Shown here: in pieces, positions 60,500 to 64,000 of the stretch
How positions within the stretch are numbered: the stretch's first letter is position 1
Layout: each line of letters begins with the position of its first letter
Assembly: GCF_900476045.1 (NCBI RefSeq)
Contig: NZ_LS483440.1
Location: 1,550,001 to 1,614,000, forward strand
Length of the DNA: 64,000 nucleotides
Reading direction: 5' to 3'
DNA from: Gemella morbillorum
GTDB taxonomy: Bacteria; Bacillota; Bacilli; Staphylococcales; Gemellaceae
The notes under the pieces: model-generated
Seen by the model: only the letters and a program-made list of their open reading frames with translations
Databases searched by the model: none
Told to the model about the DNA's origin: nothing
Translations under genes and position numbers: made by a program

Positions 60500-61441
60500 T
60501 TATTCATCTTTAAATCCTAGTTCTAATTCTTGAAGTTTAATTTTTACTTCTTCTAGAGATTTACGACCTAGGTTTCTTACTTTAATCATTTCTTGTTCTG
60601 TTTTGCCAGCTAATTCTTGTACTGTGTTGATACCTGCACGTTTTAAACAGTTATAACTACGTACTGATAAATCAAGTTCTTCAATTGTCATTTCTAACAT
60701 TTGAACTTTGTTATCTTCTTCTTTAGCTACCAATATATCAGCAGCTTTTGCTTGTTCTGACATTTCCATAAATAACTCTAAATGAGAAATTAAAATTTTT
60801 GATGCCAATGCTAAAGCGTCGTTAGCTGAAATTGTACCATTTGTAGTAACATCTAAGATAAGTTTATCAAAATCTGTACTTTGTCCTACCCTAGTTTTTT
60901 CTACAGTGTAGTTTACTTTAGAAACCGGTGTGTAAATTGAATCAATTGGAATAACACCGATTGGTAAGTCACGGCGTTTGTTTCCATCAGCTGGTACAAA
61001 TCCTCGTCCAGTACCTACATAAATAAGCATTTCAAAGTGTCCACCTTCTGCTACTGTAGCAATGTGTTGATCAACATTAACTACTTCTACATCAGAATCG
61101 ATAGCGATATCAGCTGCTGTTACAACTGCTGGACCTTTTACATTAATTGATAATACTTTTTCTTCTTCTGAATGAATAATAAACGCAATGTTTTTAACAT
61201 TCATAATAATTTCAGTAACATCTTCTACCACACCTTTGATGGCTTGAAATTCATGTTGAACTCCTTCGATATCGATGCTTCTTGCTGCTGCTCCTGGTAA
61301 TGATGAGATTAACATTCTTCTCAATGAATTACCTAATGTAGTTCCATAACCACGTTCTAATGGTTCTACTACAAAGCGACCAAATCTTTTATCTGATGAT
61401 TCTTCAATGATTTGAATTTTTGGTTTTTCTATTGCTAACAT
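60500..61441 (-). CDS. rpoA: RNA polymerase alpha subunit
   Basis: 313 aa. N-terminal assembly domain ([21 protein letters not shown], about 1-230), linker, and C-terminal domain that contacts UP elements and activators ([30 protein letters not shown], about 245-313). AGGAGG ribosome site. Between rpsK and rplQ as in all Bacilli. Confidence 0.99.
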   Translation of the reverse strand: MLAIEKPKIQIIEESSDKRFGRFVVEPLERGYGTTLGNSLRRMLISSLPGAAARSIDIEGVQHEFQAIKGVVEDVTEIIMNVKNIAFIIHSEEEKVLSINVKGPAVVTAADIAIDSDVEVVNVDQHIATVAEGGHFEMLIYVGTGRGFVPADGNKRRDLPIGVIPIDSIYTPVSKVNYTVEKTRVGQSTDFDKLILDVTTNGTISANDALALASKILISHLELFMEMSEQAKAADILVAKEEDNKVQMLEMTIEELDLSVRSYNCLKRAGINTVQELAGKTEQEMIKVRNLGRKSLEEVKIKLQELELGFKDE

Positions 61442-61477
61442 TATGTTAAACCTCCTAAATTTAGTGTATGCAAATTA

Positions 61478-61867
61478 TTATACACGACGACGTTTAGGTG
61501 GGCGACATCCATTGTGAGGAACTGGAGTTACGTCTTTGATTGATGTAACTTCTAGTCCTGCAGATTGTAATGCACGGATAGCTGCTTCACGTCCTGCACC
61601 TGGACCTTTTACTGTTACATCTACATATCTCATTCCGTGTTCCATAGCTTGTTTAGCTGCTGCTTCACTTGCCATTTGTGCTGCGAATGGAGTAGATTTT
61701 CTAGAACCTTTGAATCCTAGTGCTCCTGCACTTGACCATGATACTGCATTACCATGTTCATCTGTTATTGTTACTATTGAGTTATTGAATGTAGAACGAA
61801 TGTGAGCTATACCGTTTTGTATATTTTTTTTCACACGACGTTTACGTGATTGTTGTTTACGAGCCAT
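61478..61867 (-). CDS. rpsK: 30S ribosomal protein S11
   Basis: 129 aa, full length. [18 protein letters not shown] and the C-terminal [18 protein letters not shown] are diagnostic. Platform protein of the 30S subunit; 25 nt after rpsM with an AGGAGG site. Confidence 0.99.
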   Translation of the reverse strand: MARKQQSRKRRVKKNIQNGIAHIRSTFNNSIVTITDEHGNAVSWSSAGALGFKGSRKSTPFAAQMASEAAAKQAMEHGMRYVDVTVKGPGAGREAAIRALQSAGLEVTSIKDVTPVPHNGCRPPKRRRV

Positions 61868-61892
61868 AGTTGTGTTTCTCCTCCTATCCTAA

Positions 61893-62258
61893 TTATTTTT
61901 TCTTGTTCGCAACTGTTTTCTTAGGACCTTTACGAGTACGAGAGTTGTTCTTAGTATTTTGCCCTCTTACTGGAAGTCCACGACGGTGACGAATACCTCT
62001 GTAACATCCGATTTCCATTAGACGTTTGATGTTTAATGAAACTTCACGACGAAGGTCACCTTCTGTTTTGTAGTTATCTACGATTTCACGAATTTTATCT
62101 AGTTGTTCACCTGATAAGTCTTTTACTCTTATATCTTCAGAAACTCCTGCTTCTTTTAAGATTTTTTGAGCAGTTTTTAAACCTATACCATATACATAAG
62201 TTAATGATATAACAACTCGTTTTTCACGAGGAATATCAACTCCTGCTATACGTGCCAT
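61893..62258 (-). CDS. rpsM: 30S ribosomal protein S13
   Basis: 121 aa, full length: [34 protein letters not shown], and the basic tail [23 protein letters not shown] (shown in part: [10 protein letters not shown]). Contacts the head of 30S and the P-site tRNA. AGGAGG ribosome site, 22 nt after rpmJ. Confidence 0.99.
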   Translation of the reverse strand: MARIAGVDIPREKRVVISLTYVYGIGLKTAQKILKEAGVSEDIRVKDLSGEQLDKIREIVDNYKTEGDLRREVSLNIKRLMEIGCYRGIRHRRGLPVRGQNTKNNSRTRKGPKKTVANKKK

Positions 62259-62280
62259 TAAGTTTGCACCTCCTAATTAA

Positions 62281-62394
62281 TTATCCTTGTTTTTGTTTAT
62301 GTTTTGCGTTTTCGCAAATCACTAATACTTTACCACCACGACGAATTACTTTACATTTGTCACAGATTTTTTTTACTGATGGTCTTACTTTCAT
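62281..62394 (-). CDS. rpmJ: 50S ribosomal protein L36
   Basis: 37 aa, too short for most ORF filters: [20 protein letters not shown] then [17 protein letters not shown]. The zinc-ribbon ligands (Cys11, Cys14, Cys27, His32) are all present, so this is the zinc-binding (C+) form. Standard place between infA and rpsM; ribosome site AGGAGG. Confidence 0.97.
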   Translation of the reverse strand: MKVRPSVKKICDKCKVIRRGGKVLVICENAKHKQKQG

Positions 62395-62420
62395 CGTTAT
62401 TTCCTCCTTGAGTTTATAAC

Positions 62421-62636
62421 TTACTTGAATCTATAAGTTATTCTACCTTTTGTCAGGTCATACGGACTCATTTCTACTGTAACTTTATCACCTGGTAAAA
62501 TTCTTATATAATTCATTCTGATTTTTCCAGAAACATGAGCTAAAATAATATGACCATTTTCTAATTCTACTTTAAACATTGCATTCGGCAAGTTTTCTAC
62601 TACTAAACCTTCTACTTCAATGACATCTTTTGCCAT
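62421..62636 (-). CDS. infA: Translation initiation factor IF-1
   Basis: 71-72 residue OB-fold protein, full length: [40 protein letters not shown], ending [11 protein letters not shown]. Directly follows adk (15 nt) with no map gene in between, as in staphylococci and streptococci and unlike Bacillus. Confidence 0.98.
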   Translation of the reverse strand: MAKDVIEVEGLVVENLPNAMFKVELENGHIILAHVSGKIRMNYIRILPGDKVTVEMSPYDLTKGRITYRFK

Positions 62637-62651
62637 ACTTTTCCTCCCTGA

Positions 62652-64000
<1,349 letters not shown>

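Overview
This window is AT-rich chromosomal DNA from a low-GC Gram-positive bacterium (class Bacilli). The synteny (rpsF-ssb-rpsR; secY-adk-infA-rpmJ-rpsM-rpsK-rpoA-rplQ with no map gene; tatD next to a DUF348/G5 protein; ytpQ-ytpR), strong GGAGG ribosome sites, TTGACA/TATAAT promoters and several LPXTG surface proteins fit Gemella or a close relative. The genus is an inference; Bacilli is secure.

Layout. 1-6.1 kb: 5' part of comFA (cut by the left edge), hpf, a DJ-1/PfpI gene, an iron-type alcohol dehydrogenase, an HD-domain phosphohydrolase and the rpsF-ssb-rpsR operon. 6.2-12.9 kb: folP followed by a PLD-nuclease/SF2-helicase gene and a GNAT gene, then a TVP38-type membrane protein, a 173-bp tandem duplication carrying hairpins and micro-ORFs, and folC. 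12.9-23.9 kb: ytpQ-ytpR plus an 833-aa acidic protein in the place where Bacillus has the SftA translocase, an MFS drug exporter with a palindromic promoter, a G5/transglycosylase wall protein with tatD, a tRNA-Thr, a Cys-tRNA(Pro) deacylase-like gene, and a two-gene operon (cyclase-family enzyme, MetE-like enzyme) behind a T-box leader whose specifier and discriminator-pairing base fit tRNA-Met. 24.2-27.3 kb: an accessory patch of small orphan and decayed genes.

27.4-30 kb: an MFS exporter with its TetR regulator and a GNAT enzyme. 30.1-41.1 kb: three paralogous LPXTG adhesins (collagen-binding-like head, SpaA-type domain, 4-7 Cna-B repeats). Two of them have long 5' leaders that share a promoter and conserved internal blocks; the third is preceded by, and overlaps, a 34-aa hydrophobic leader ORF. 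41.8-46 kb: a P-type cation ATPase behind a yybP-ykoY-like (Mn2+) riboswitch, and a ThrE-type two-subunit exporter. 46.5-50.7 kb: a C69 dipeptidase, an ABC-F protein, gene debris and a TlpA-like thioredoxin. 50.8-59.6 kb: a surface-protein operon, a 443-aa G5/Pro-repeat LPXTG protein followed by a 2451-aa VWA-headed LPXTG protein with about ten repeated isopeptide-type domains. 59.6-64 kb: the 3' end of the large ribosomal-protein operon (secY, cut by the right edge, to rplQ), followed by a structured element with its own terminator that may be a small RNA.

The most unusual material is regulatory or repeat-based: the shared adhesin leaders, the dispersed hairpin/micro-ORF element, the motor-less SftA-position protein, the leader ORF of the third adhesin, the post-rplQ structured element, and recent repeat amplification in the surface genes. 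No CRISPR array, integrase or transposase was seen.
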